64,000 nucleotides of DNA from CAMLIZ01 sp966212505 (GCA_966212505.1 CBIHRS010000006.1:62001-126000), one strand, 5' to 3'; positions 8,769-16,817 are shown, counted from the stretch's first letter. Numbers and translations are program-made. The notes: generated by a model from the sequence alone, not told the origin.

Positions 8769-10205
8769 CTAGATGCCCCTCTCGGGCAGCTTCATGCGCC
8801 ACGCCGCCACCATCGCCAGCGCCGAGAACGCCGCCACCAGCCAGAAGGTCTCGGCAAAGCCCGCCAGCGGCGCCTCGCCCGCCGCGGCATGCACACGCAG
8901 CCGCCATTCGAGGAAGATGCCGACGATGCTGATGCCGGTGGCGCCGCCGAGCTGGCGCAGGAAATTGACCGCGCTGGCGCCCTGCGAGATGTCGGCCTCG
9001 GCCAGGCCGCGCATCGCACCGACGCTGAGCGAGGGCAGCACGCAGCCCAGGCCGATGCGGCCGATCACCGCCCAGGTCATCAGCACCATCAGCGCGGTGC
9101 CATGATCCACCGAGGCCATCAGCACGAAGGAGGCCGCGAGCAGCCCGAGGCCGAGCGTGACCAGCACGTGCGGCGCGATGCGGTCGGCCAGCCGGCCCGC
9201 GAGCGGGATCACGCCGGCCAGCACCAGCCCGGCCGGCAGCAGCGCCGCGCCGGCCGCCGAGGGCGCGAACTTCAGCGCCGTCTGCATGAACACCGGCACC
9301 AGGTAGGTCGAGCCGAACAGGCCCATGCCGTAGATGAAGGCCACCAGCCCGCCCATCGCGAACGGCCGCGACGCGAAGATGCGCAGCTGCAGCAACGGAT
9401 GCGGGGTGCGCCGCTCGTGCCACAGGAACACCGCCAGGCCCGTCAGGCCGGTCGCGAGCAGCGCCAGCGCCAGGCCCTTGCCGGCATCGTGCAGGTGCAC
9501 CAGCCCGTTGAGCAGGCACAGCACGGTGACGGCCGCGAGCACGAGGCCCGGCAGGTCCAGCGGCTTGCGTTCCGCGCCCGGCGCCGCGCCGCCGGGCGCC
9601 GACACCGGCAGGTAGCGCTGCGCCATCGCGATTGCCCACAGCGAGAACGGCACCACGACGAAGAAGATCGAGCGCCAGCCGAAATGCTCGACCAGCACAC
9701 CGCCCACGCTGGGGCCCACAGCCGGCGCCAGCACCACGCCGAAGCCGAAGATGCCCATCGCCCGGCCCTGCGTGCCGGGCTCGAAGGCGCGCAGGATGAT
9801 GATCGACGGGATGGGCTGCAGCACGCCGGCGGCCAGCCCCTCGGCCACGCGCATCGCCAGCACCAGCTCGTAGTGCTGCGACAGCCCGCCGACCACGCCG
9901 CCGACCATCAACAGGCCCACCGCACCTACATAGGTGTGGCGGTAGCCGAAGCGCGCCAGCAGCCACGGCGTGGGCAGCATCGCCATGGTCATCGCGGCCA
10001 TGAAACCGGCCGAGACCCATTGCGCCCGCTCCTGGCCGAGCGAGAAATGGCGCATCAGGTCGGGCACCGCGACGTTGACGATGGTCGACGACATGATCGA
10101 CGCGATGCTGCCGATCATCACCGTGAGCAGCACGCGCCAGCGGTAGCGCTCGCCATAGCGGGCGGCGAGCGCGGCGAGCGAATGGGGCGAGGCGATTGCG
10201 TGCAT
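8769..10205 (-). CDS. MFS exporter, DHA2 (EmrB/QacA) family
   Basis: 478 residues with about 14 hydrophobic segments, the count typical of the drug:H+ antiporter-2 family. The first helix is followed by SIASIMSSTIVNVAVPDL, a recognisable EmrB-like motif. Helix 5 carries the antiporter motif C region (GPSVGGVLVEHFGWRSIFF). It probably exports a hydrophobic or toxic compound by proton antiport across the inner membrane. The start giving MHAIASPHS was preferred because the longer open frame upstream has no membrane or family character. No membrane-fusion partner gene is adjacent, so the exporter may act alone. Confidence 0.88.
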   Translation of the reverse strand: MHAIASPHSLAALAARYGERYRWRVLLTVMIGSIASIMSSTIVNVAVPDLMRHFSLGQERAQWVSAGFMAAMTMAMLPTPWLLARFGYRHTYVGAVGLLMVGGVVGGLSQHYELVLAMRVAEGLAAGVLQPIPSIIILRAFEPGTQGRAMGIFGFGVVLAPAVGPSVGGVLVEHFGWRSIFFVVVPFSLWAIAMAQRYLPVSAPGGAAPGAERKPLDLPGLVLAAVTVLCLLNGLVHLHDAGKGLALALLATGLTGLAVFLWHERRTPHPLLQLRIFASRPFAMGGLVAFIYGMGLFGSTYLVPVFMQTALKFAPSAAGAALLPAGLVLAGVIPLAGRLADRIAPHVLVTLGLGLLAASFVLMASVDHGTALMVLMTWAVIGRIGLGCVLPSLSVGAMRGLAEADISQGASAVNFLRQLGGATGISIVGIFLEWRLRVHAAAGEAPLAGFAETFWLVAAFSALAMVAAWRMKLPERGI

Positions 10206-10377
10206 CGGCTTGGAACGGAACGGCGGCGCGGGGCGTGTCGATTCTGGCCCCGCTTCGCCGGCACCCGGCAACCGGCGCGCCCGGGGCGGTGCGCCTCGTC
10301 CACCCGCTGTGCGATTGACGCCCCTCAAGCCGTGCCCGGCGCGCCCGCGCCACCATGGCGCCACAGGAGATCGCCGA

Positions 10378-10773
10378 ATGAGCACCCACCTCACCGCCGG
10401 ACAACGCGCCCTGTTGCGCGCCGCCCTCGAACAGCGCCAGCACGAACTCGACCGCCGGCTGGCGGCCCACCAGAACGGCCAGAGCCGGGCCGACCATGCA
10501 CGCGAGCTGGTGCGCGACGGCGATGAGCCGCAGGAACACGAGGTCGAGCGCGAGGTCGACCTGGCGCTGTCGGACCAGACCCTGCGCGAACTGGGCGACG
10601 TGAGCCTGGCATTGCGCCGGCTCGAGCAGCCGGACTACGGCTACTGCATCGACTGCGGCTCGAGGATTCCATTCGACCGCCTCAGCCTGGAGCCGCAGGC
10701 GCTGCGCTGCGTGGCCTGCGAAGGCGCGCGCGAGCGGGCGCTGCATCCCGGCGCCGCGCACCACACGCTGTAG
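10378..10773 (+). CDS. DksA/TraR-family zinc-finger protein
   Basis: 131 residues. An alpha-helical N-terminal region (coiled-coil-like, charged) leads into a four-cysteine zinc finger at Cys90, Cys93, Cys111 and Cys114 (YCIDCGSRIP and LRCVACEG). DksA-fold proteins bind the secondary channel of RNA polymerase; short paralogues like this one are often stress versions. The coiled-coil tip of canonical DksA carries two aspartates; here the region around DGDEPQEHEVEREVDLALSD is acidic, but I cannot assign the tip safely. AGGAGA seven bases before the ATG supports the start. Confidence 0.88.
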   Translation: MSTHLTAGQRALLRAALEQRQHELDRRLAAHQNGQSRADHARELVRDGDEPQEHEVEREVDLALSDQTLRELGDVSLALRRLEQPDYGYCIDCGSRIPFDRLSLEPQALRCVACEGARERALHPGAAHHTL

Positions 10774-10782
10774 ACGCCAGCG

Positions 10783-11688
10783 CTACGGGCGCAGCATCAG
10801 CTCCGCGCAGCGCTGCTGCAGCCACTCGCGCAGCCGCTTCACCGCCGGGCTGAGCTGGCGCCGGTCGGCGCACAGCATCACCAGCGGCGCGTGCTCGGTC
10901 TGCCATTCGCTGCACAGCGCCACCAGGCGGCCGGCGCGCAGGTCGTCGGCCACGTCGAGGCCCGACTTGTAGGCGATGCCGTGGCCGGCGAGCGCCCAGC
11001 GGCGCACCGCATCGCCATCGTCGCTGACGCGGTCGCCCTGCACCGCCACCGAGAGCTCATGCCCATCGCGCCAGAAGCGCCAGCGGTCGTGCAGCTCGTC
11101 GCCGAGCACGAAGCACAGGCAGTTGTGCTGCGCCAGGTCGGCCGGTGCATAGGGCGCGCCGACTCGCGCCAGGTAGGCAGGCGCGGCGCACAGCACGCGG
11201 CGGTTGTCAGGCGCCAGCGGCAGCGCCACCAGGCTGGAATCGCGCGGCGTGCCATAGCGCAAGGCCACGTCCACCGGCTCGCGGTGCAGGCCGGCCAGAC
11301 GGTCTGACAGCTGCAGCCGCACGCGCAGCTGCGGATGCACGGCCTGGAACTGGTCCAGCCAGCCCAGCACGTGCTGCCGCCCCAGGTCGGACGGTGCCGA
11401 GATCTGCAGCAGCCCGCCGACGACATCGCGCCCGGTGGTGATCGCTTCACGCCCGTCGTCCAGCAGCTGCAGCGCCGGCTGGCAATGCTGCAGGAAGCGC
11501 TCGCCCTCGGGCGTGAGCCGCAGGCTGCGGGTGGAGCGCACGAACAGCGGAGCCTGCAGCTCGGCCTCCAGCCGCTTGAGCGCCGCGCTGGCGGCGGCCG
11601 GCGTCATGTCGAGCCGGCGGGCGGCGGCCGAGAGGCTGCCCGCCTCGGCGGTGCATACGAACAGCGCCAGATCCTGCAAAGCCCTCAT
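10783..11688 (-). CDS. LysR-family transcriptional regulator
   Basis: 301 residues. The N-terminal winged helix (1-60) reads LSAAARRLDMTPAAASAALKRLEAEL; the remainder is a periplasmic-binding-protein-like effector domain. It is divergent from a quinone-reductase-like alcohol dehydrogenase and a nitroreductase, the usual arrangement for a LysR regulator acting on its neighbours in response to quinones or electrophiles. A perfect dyad lies just upstream of its start. The start is the first ATG preceding the HTH, giving MRALQDLALF. Confidence 0.9.
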   Translation of the reverse strand: MRALQDLALFVCTAEAGSLSAAARRLDMTPAAASAALKRLEAELQAPLFVRSTRSLRLTPEGERFLQHCQPALQLLDDGREAITTGRDVVGGLLQISAPSDLGRQHVLGWLDQFQAVHPQLRVRLQLSDRLAGLHREPVDVALRYGTPRDSSLVALPLAPDNRRVLCAAPAYLARVGAPYAPADLAQHNCLCFVLGDELHDRWRFWRDGHELSVAVQGDRVSDDGDAVRRWALAGHGIAYKSGLDVADDLRAGRLVALCSEWQTEHAPLVMLCADRRQLSPAVKRLREWLQQRCAELMLRP

Positions 11689-11702
11689 CTTCAAAAATTC
11701 CT

Positions 11703-11719
11703 TGAAAGACTGTCTTTCA
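11703..11719. promoter_or_regulatory. Perfect 17-bp dyad between the LysR gene and the dehydrogenase gene
   Basis: TGAAAGAC-T-GTCTTTCA is a perfect 8+1+8 inverted repeat placed 15 bases upstream of the LysR start and about 75 bases upstream of the divergent dehydrogenase start. The surrounding 100 bases are AT-rich compared with the rest of the window. It is a good candidate operator for the LysR protein, although it does not follow the simple T-N11-A form at its centre. Confidence 0.6.
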
Positions 11720-11793
11720 TCAGCCAGTTTTTCAAATCCTATCGGCAAATGAAGATGCGCTCCATCGCAACCCACCGTTTCGAAGGAGCCACG

Positions 11794-12807
11794 ATGAAAG
11801 CCGTCGCCTACCAGCAAGCCCAGCCGATCAGCCATGCCGAGTCGCTGATCGACACCACCCTGCCCGACCCCGCGCCCCGCGGCCACGACCTGCTGGTGGA
11901 GGTGAAGGCGGTGTCGGTGAACCCGGTCGACGTGAAAATCCGCGCCGGCGTCACGCCGTCCGATGGCCAATGGAAGGTGCTGGGCTGGGATGCCGCCGGC
12001 GTCGTGCGCGCCGTGGGCGAGCAGGTCAGCGCCTTCAAGCCCGGCGACCGGGTCTGGTATGCCGGCGCGATCGACCGGCCGGGCAGCAACAGCGAGCTGC
12101 AACTGGTCGACGAGCGCCTCGTCGGCGCGATGCCGGCCACGCTGGATTTCGCGCAGGCCGCCGCGCTGCCGCTGACCGCGATCACCGCGTGGGAGCTGCT
12201 GTTCGACCGGCTGCGCATCGCGCCGGGCAAGGGCCCGGGCAGCGAGGCGCTGCTGGTGATCGGCGCGGCCGGCGGCGTCGGATCCATCCTCGTGCAGCTC
12301 GCGCGCCGGCTGACCCCGCTCACCGTGATCGGCACCGCGTCACGGCCCGAGACGCAGGCCTGGGTGCGCGAGCTCGGTGCCCATCATGTGATCGACCACA
12401 CGCAGCCGCTGGTCGAGCAGCTGCAGCGCATCGGCCATCCGCAGGTGCGCCACATCGTCAGCCTCACGCACACCGACCAGCACTATGCGCAGATCGTCGA
12501 GGCGATCGCACCACAGGGCCAGTTCGCGTTGATCGACGACCCGGCGCCGATCGACATCACGAAGCTAAAGCGCAAGAGCGTGTCGCTGCACTGGGAGCTG
12601 ATGTTCACCCGCTCGCTGTACCAGACGCCCGACATGGCCGCGCAGCAGCGGCTGCTGAACGAGGTGGCGGCGCTGGTGGATGCGGGCCTGATCCGCACCA
12701 CGGTGGCCGAGCATTTCGGCACCATCAACGCCGCCAACCTGAAGCGGGCGCATGCGCTGCTCGAGAGCGGGCTGGCGCGCGGCAAGGTCGTGCTCGAAGG
12801 TTTCTGA
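11794..12807 (+). CDS. Zinc-type alcohol dehydrogenase/quinone oxidoreductase family protein
   Basis: 337 residues of the medium-chain dehydrogenase/reductase fold. It has an N-terminal GroES-like domain with VNPVDVKIRAG and a Rossmann domain with the NADPH motif VIGAAGGVGSILVQLARR. The structural zinc cysteines are absent, as in the zinc-independent ZADH/quinone oxidoreductase branch. It probably reduces a quinone or enone with NADPH. AAGGAG lies six bases before the ATG. It is followed 13 bases later by a nitroreductase-family gene, and both are probably controlled by the divergent LysR regulator. Confidence 0.88.
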   Translation: MKAVAYQQAQPISHAESLIDTTLPDPAPRGHDLLVEVKAVSVNPVDVKIRAGVTPSDGQWKVLGWDAAGVVRAVGEQVSAFKPGDRVWYAGAIDRPGSNSELQLVDERLVGAMPATLDFAQAAALPLTAITAWELLFDRLRIAPGKGPGSEALLVIGAAGGVGSILVQLARRLTPLTVIGTASRPETQAWVRELGAHHVIDHTQPLVEQLQRIGHPQVRHIVSLTHTDQHYAQIVEAIAPQGQFALIDDPAPIDITKLKRKSVSLHWELMFTRSLYQTPDMAAQQRLLNEVAALVDAGLIRTTVAEHFGTINAANLKRAHALLESGLARGKVVLEGF

Positions 12808-12820
12808 GGAGGAGCACGCC

Positions 12821-13495
12821 ATGACCACCAACGCCACGATGCGCGACACCGTGCTGCAGGCCCTGCAGTTCCGCCACGCGACCAAGCGCTTCGACCCCGA
12901 GCGCCGCATCGCCGAGGCCGACTTCGACACCCTCCTCGAGGCCGGCCGTCTCTCGCCCAGCTCGTTCGGCCAGGAGCCCTGGCGCTTTCTGGTCGTGCAG
13001 GACGCGGCGCTGCGCGACAAGCTGAAGGCCCATGCCTGGGGCGCGCAGGGCCAGCTGCCGACCGCGAGCCACATCGTGCTGATCCTCGCGCGAACCGCGG
13101 CCGAGATGCGCTTCGACAGCGGCTACATCGACCACCACCTGCGCGAGGTGGAACAGCTGCCGCCGGAGATCGTCGACCGTAAGCGCGGCGTGCTCGGCAG
13201 CTTCCAGGCCAAGGACTTCCGCCTGCTCGACGATGAACGCGCGATGTGGGACTGGGCCGCGAAGCAGTGCTACATCCCGCTGGCCAACATGATGACCGCT
13301 GCGGCGCTGCTGGGCATCGACTCGTGCCCGATGGAAGGCTTCGAGCCCGAAGCGGTGAACGCGCTGCTGCAGCAGGACTTCGGCATCGACACCGCGAAAG
13401 CGCGGCTCGCGGTGATGGTGGCCTTCGGCTACCGGGCGCAGCCGCAGGGGCCGAAGCGCCGGCAGCGGCGCGAGGACGTGGTGCAGTGGTTCTGA
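12821..13495 (+). CDS. NAD(P)H-dependent oxidoreductase, nitroreductase family
   Basis: 224 residues. It has the FMN-phosphate-binding N-terminus (RHATKRFDPERRI), the SPSSFGQEPWRF segment and the C-terminal GYRAQ motif of NfsB/YdgI-like enzymes. These flavoproteins reduce nitro compounds, quinones or other electrophiles using NAD(P)H. It is in an operon with the preceding dehydrogenase; GAGGAGGAG precedes the start. The pairing with a quinone-reductase-like enzyme and a LysR regulator suggests an electrophile or nitroaromatic detoxification unit. Confidence 0.88.
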   Translation: MTTNATMRDTVLQALQFRHATKRFDPERRIAEADFDTLLEAGRLSPSSFGQEPWRFLVVQDAALRDKLKAHAWGAQGQLPTASHIVLILARTAAEMRFDSGYIDHHLREVEQLPPEIVDRKRGVLGSFQAKDFRLLDDERAMWDWAAKQCYIPLANMMTAAALLGIDSCPMEGFEPEAVNALLQQDFGIDTAKARLAVMVAFGYRAQPQGPKRRQRREDVVQWF

Positions 13496-13502
13496 ACCGG
13501 GG

Positions 13503-14273
13503 TCAGCGCCGCCAGCCGCGCTGCACCGCCGCCGCTTCGGCGGCGGCATCGAGCGGCGCACCGGCGATCTGCGATTCGATCGCCTGCAGCACCGGTGCCG
13601 GCAGCGCGGTGGCGGCCTGGCGGTAGTGGCCGTCGGCGGCTTCCGCCTTCGCCAGCATCTGGACCTGCCAGGCATCGCCTTCGCGGCAGGCATAACCGGC
13701 CATCGCCTCACGTGCCAGCGAGAAGCTGCGGCAGTAGACGCCACTGCGCGCGACGAAGCTCGGGCCGAGGTGCACCGCATCGCCGGTCGCAGCCTGGGCC
13801 GCGGTGCGGGTCGACAGGGCCTGCGCCAGGCCGCCCGCGGCGACCCAGCCGCCGGTGGCCATCGCCACAGGTGCCTCTCCGCCCGCGTCGGGCGCGAGCC
13901 AGCGCTGCCCGAGCACGAGGCCGAGCAGCAGGCTCGCGGCCATGCCGATCCATGCGGGCCAGGGCGTTCGCGGGCGAGGGGTCGGCTCGGGCTGGCGGCG
14001 CGCGCGCTCAGCCGCCAGGTCCACCACCGCCGCGTCGGCAGGCGCCCCGCCGCGGGCCGCGGCCAGCAGACGTTCGGGCACCGGCTCGTCCATCACCGGC
14101 GCAAATGCTGCCTGCAGGCGGAGCCGGAGCCCGCGCTGCTGCTCGACGAAGGCCCGCGCCTCGCCATGCGTGGCGAGCGCTGCCTCGAGGCGCGCAGCCT
14201 CGGCCGCCTCGAGCTGCCCATCCACATACGCCAGCAGGCGCTCTTCGCCGAGATCGATGTCGTCGTTGCTCAT
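13503..14273 (-). CDS. Transmembrane anti-sigma factor
   Basis: 256 residues. The N-terminal cytoplasmic part begins with the anti-sigma signature EERLLAYVDGQL, as in many ECF antagonists. There is one membrane segment at about 104-121 (WIGMAASLLLGLVLG) and a periplasmic domain of about 130 residues. It lacks the HxxxCxxC zinc motif of ZAS-type anti-sigma factors. It is nine bases downstream of the ECF sigma gene and presumably sequesters it at the membrane until an envelope signal releases it. The periplasmic part is alanine-rich with two cysteines (YCRSF and YACREG). I recognise no closer family. Confidence 0.85.
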   Translation of the reverse strand: MSNDDIDLGEERLLAYVDGQLEAAEAARLEAALATHGEARAFVEQQRGLRLRLQAAFAPVMDEPVPERLLAAARGGAPADAAVVDLAAERARRQPEPTPRPRTPWPAWIGMAASLLLGLVLGQRWLAPDAGGEAPVAMATGGWVAAGGLAQALSTRTAAQAATGDAVHLGPSFVARSGVYCRSFSLAREAMAGYACREGDAWQVQMLAKAEAADGHYRQAATALPAPVLQAIESQIAGAPLDAAAEAAAVQRGWRR

Positions 14274-14282
14274 CGTGTTGCC

Positions 14283-14777
14283 CTACGCCTTCCCGCCCAG
14301 CAGGGCCTGCAGGGTCTCGCGCGCCCGTGCCAGCCGGCTGGTCAGCGTGCCGATCGGGATGTCGAGCACCTCGGCCGCCTCCTTGTACGGCAGCCCTTCG
14401 ACCAGCACCAGCGCCACCACGAGGCGCTGGTCGTCGTTGAGCCGCGCCATCGCCTGCTGCACCGCCAGCGCATCGGCCTGCCGCTCGGCGGTGGACACGC
14501 CGACGTGCTCGCCGGCCTCTTCGGGCAGCAGCACCTCGTCGCGCCGCGAGCGCGAGCGCACTTCATCGATCCAAGCGTTCTTCATGATGCGGAACAACCA
14601 GCTGTCCAGACGCGTCCCGGGCTCCCACTGGTCGGCCCGCGTGAGCGCGCGCTCGACCGCAAGCTGCACCAGGTCGTCGGCGTCTTCGCGGTGGCGCGTC
14701 AGCGCACGCCCGAAGCGCCGCAGCCGCGGCAGCAGGCTCACGAGCTCGTCACGCAGGCGATCGGCCTCGGGGGTCAC
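14283..14777 (-). CDS. ECF RNA polymerase sigma factor
   Basis: 164 residues. Region 2 covers about 10-75 (DADDLVQLAVERAL, SWLFRIMKNAWIDE) and region 4 about 105-160 (LPYKEAAEVLDIPIGTLTSRLARAR). The GTG start is chosen for two reasons: homologues begin near TPEADRLRDEL, and the candidate autoregulatory promoter lies at 14793-14818. An alternative TTG at 14843 would be upstream of that promoter. The leader would then be only about ten bases, without a clear ribosome-binding site. It is co-transcribed with the anti-sigma gene and divergent from a secreted subtilase. Confidence 0.9.
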   Translation of the reverse strand: MTPEADRLRDELVSLLPRLRRFGRALTRHREDADDLVQLAVERALTRADQWEPGTRLDSWLFRIMKNAWIDEVRSRSRRDEVLLPEEAGEHVGVSTAERQADALAVQQAMARLNDDQRLVVALVLVEGLPYKEAAEVLDIPIGTLTSRLARARETLQALLGGKA

Positions 14778-14792
14778 GTCGTTGTGGAGAAG

Positions 14793-14818
14793 AACGTCGG
14801 AGCCAGGGATTTTCTTCC
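14793..14818 (-). promoter_or_regulatory. Candidate ECF-type autoregulatory promoter of the sigma factor gene
   Basis: On the minus strand the sequence reads GGAAGAAA, ten bases, then CCGACGTT. The same two blocks with the same spacing occur before the secreted protein gene at 16237-16262. GGAA at -35 and CGTT at -10 with this spacing is the usual form of ECF sigma promoters. The expected transcription start falls about nine bases before the GTG start codon. Confidence 0.65.
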
Positions 14819-14876
14819 ATGCCCCGTTCGTTCTTTGCAGCAAGGCGCCCGCCGCGGCGCGCTACCCTTGGATCCG

Positions 14877-16202
14877 ATGCCTCACCTCACCCGTCTCCGG
14901 CGCTGGCTGCTCGTGTTGGGCTGCGGCCTGGCGGGCAGCGCGCATGCGCAGCTGCACCTGCCGCAGCTGCCGCGCCTGCCTTCGCTGCCCAATGCCGTGG
15001 AGCAGCCGCTGCGAAGGGCGTTGCCAGCCACGCTGTCGCCCACCGACCTGCTGAACCAACGCCGCGGGCTGATCGACGAACTGCTGCAGCGCGAGCCACG
15101 CCGCCTCGAGCGCGACCCGGCCGGCGAGCTGATCGTGCGCGGCGAGCTGCTGCTGTCGTCGCCCTCGGTGGCCTTGCTCGACGCGGCGCAGGCCGCCGGT
15201 TTCCGCGTCGCCCGCGAACAGCGCATGGAGACGCTGGGCCTCTACCTCGTGACGCTGCAGGCCCCTGCGGGCATGGACACCGCGAGCGCACTGGCCGCGT
15301 TGCGCCGCATCGAGCCGGAGGCGGCACAGGACTTCAACCATGTCTACCTGCCGGCAGGGCAGCTCACGTCCACGCCATCACCGGTCGCATCGGCGGCTCC
15401 CGCCGTACCAGCCAGTGCGGGCCCTGTGCGCCTGGGCCTGATCGACGGCGGCGCGGGCGCCGATCATCCGTCGCTGCGCCAGGCCAGGATGCAGCCGCAT
15501 GGATGCGGCGGGCAGCGCATCGCCGACCGGCACGGCACCGCCATCGCCTCGCTGCTGGTGGGCCGCGACGGCCGCTTCCATGGAGCCGCGCCCGGCGCCA
15601 CGCTGTACACCGCCGACATCTATTGCGGCTCAGCCGCGCACGGTACGGTGGAGGCGGTCGTCGAGGCACTGGCCTGGATGGCGCAGGAGCGCGTGCCGGT
15701 GATCAACCTCAGCATCGTCGGGCCGCCGAACCGGCTGCTGGAGCGTGCCGTGGGGGCGCTGTCGGCGCGCGGGCACCTCCTCGTCGCGGCGGTGGGCAAC
15801 GACGGGCCGGCCGCACCGCCGCTGTACCCGGCCGCCTATGCGACGCAGTTGAGCGGCATGGTCGGTGTCACCGCGGTCGATGCACGCCGCCAGGTGCTGC
15901 TCGAGGCCGGCCAGGGCAGCCACGTCGTGCTGGCGGCCCCCGGTGCGGACCTGGCGGCGGCCGACGGCGAACGCCGCGGCTATGCCACCGCACGGGGGAC
16001 ATCGTTCGCCGCGCCGCTGGTCGCAGGCCTGCTGGCGGCGCGCCTGCCCGAACCTGAGCCCACAGCCGCGCGCCAGGCCCTCGATGCACTGGCACGGCAG
16101 GCGATCGACCTCGGCGCCCCGGGCCGCGACGGCGTGTTCGGCTTCGGCTTGGTCGGCGAAGACCTGCGCATCGATCCGCGTCGCATCGACACCTCACGCT
16201 GA
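14877..16202 (+). CDS. Secreted subtilisin-like serine protease (S8 family)
   Basis: 441 residues. A signal peptide spans 1-24 (ending GSAHA), followed by a propeptide-like region to about 180 and an S8 catalytic domain. The catalytic triad is complete: Asp190 (LGLIDGG), His219 (DRHGTAIAS) and Ser376 (GTSFAAPLVAG), with the oxyanion Asn308 in VGND. The domain is compact, without obvious C-terminal extensions or membrane anchor. The gene is divergent from the ECF sigma factor, with about 100 bases between start codons. Its position suggests it is part of the regulon or of the signalling route that inactivates the anti-sigma factor. Both roles are inference. Confidence 0.9.
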   Translation: MPHLTRLRRWLLVLGCGLAGSAHAQLHLPQLPRLPSLPNAVEQPLRRALPATLSPTDLLNQRRGLIDELLQREPRRLERDPAGELIVRGELLLSSPSVALLDAAQAAGFRVAREQRMETLGLYLVTLQAPAGMDTASALAALRRIEPEAAQDFNHVYLPAGQLTSTPSPVASAAPAVPASAGPVRLGLIDGGAGADHPSLRQARMQPHGCGGQRIADRHGTAIASLLVGRDGRFHGAAPGATLYTADIYCGSAAHGTVEAVVEALAWMAQERVPVINLSIVGPPNRLLERAVGALSARGHLLVAAVGNDGPAAPPLYPAAYATQLSGMVGVTAVDARRQVLLEAGQGSHVVLAAPGADLAAADGERRGYATARGTSFAAPLVAGLLAARLPEPEPTAARQALDALARQAIDLGAPGRDGVFGFGLVGEDLRIDPRRIDTSR

Positions 16203-16236
16203 ACCCGGCGGTGTTGCACTCTGTTGCACCCACATG

Positions 16237-16262
16237 GGAAGAAACGCCGGAAGGCCGTCGTT
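16237..16262 (+). promoter_or_regulatory. Candidate ECF promoter of the small secreted protein gene
   Basis: GGAAGAAA, ten bases, CCGTCGTT: it matches the motif upstream of the ECF sigma gene at 15 of 16 conserved-block positions with identical spacing. It lies about 60 bases before the downstream ATG. Just upstream, TGTTGCAC occurs twice with a period of exactly ten bases (16212 and 16222). Confidence 0.65.
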
Positions 16263-16322
16263 GTGTTCGATGAGAGCGCTGCACGAGGTTCGCAGCCTCC
16301 ATCCACCCGACAGGAGATCGAC

Positions 16323-16811
16323 ATGAACGGCAAGCTCATTCCCACCCTTCGCTTCACCGGACTGATCGCGGCGCTGGCACTGGCCGGCAGCGCACACGCC
16401 GGCCTGCTCGGCGGCTCGGCCGGCGGCGGCGGGCTGCTGTCCGGCGGCATCGGCGGCGGCCTGCAGGGCCAGATCGGCGGTGGCGCCAACGGTGCGCTGA
16501 ACATGCCGCGCCCGCCGGTCATCGACCATGCGAAGGACACCACCGAGCAGGCGAAGAACAAGGCGCAGAACGCCACGGCACAAGGCGCGGCGAAGGCCAA
16601 CGGTGCGGCGCAAGGCGGCATCGAGCGCGCCCAGAGCGCGACGGCCGGCACGCAGGGTTCAGCCTCGGCTGAAGGCCAGGCGAGTGCGCAGAAGGGCCAG
16701 GGCTCTGCTTCGGTGCAAGGTGAAGGCGCCGCCGCTGCGCAGGCGCAGACCCGCCACGGCTCCGCGTCGGTGGAAGCGGGCGGCGCGGGCCAGGCCTCGG
16801 TGCAGCGCTGA
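16323..16811 (+). CDS. Small secreted Ala/Gly/Gln-rich protein of the ECF regulon
   Basis: 162 residues. A signal peptide spans about 1-26 (ending GSAHA), followed by a glycine-rich block (GGSAGGGGLLSGGIGGG). A long low-complexity stretch then repeats Ala-Gln-Gly-Ser units (for example EGQASAQKGQGSASVQGEG). It has no cysteine and no recognised domain. The composition suggests a disordered or amphipathic cell-surface or periplasmic protein. The ATG is preceded by AGGAGA, and a promoter nearly identical to that of the ECF sigma gene lies upstream. Function unknown; the secretion signal and promoter link it to the envelope response. Confidence 0.75.
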   Translation: MNGKLIPTLRFTGLIAALALAGSAHAGLLGGSAGGGGLLSGGIGGGLQGQIGGGANGALNMPRPPVIDHAKDTTEQAKNKAQNATAQGAAKANGAAQGGIERAQSATAGTQGSASAEGQASAQKGQGSASVQGEGAAAAQAQTRHGSASVEAGGAGQASVQR

Positions 16812-16817
16812 AGAGAC

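Noticed and set aside
8707..10764. A 685-codon open frame on the minus strand through the MFS gene and beyond
   Set aside because: It is a shadow frame caused by high GC: the translation is rich in Arg, Ala and Gly with no domain, while the MFS frame is clear.
14778..14843. TTG start for the ECF sigma factor at 14843
   Set aside because: It lies upstream of the likely autoregulatory promoter, and the extra residues are not found at the start of homologous proteins.
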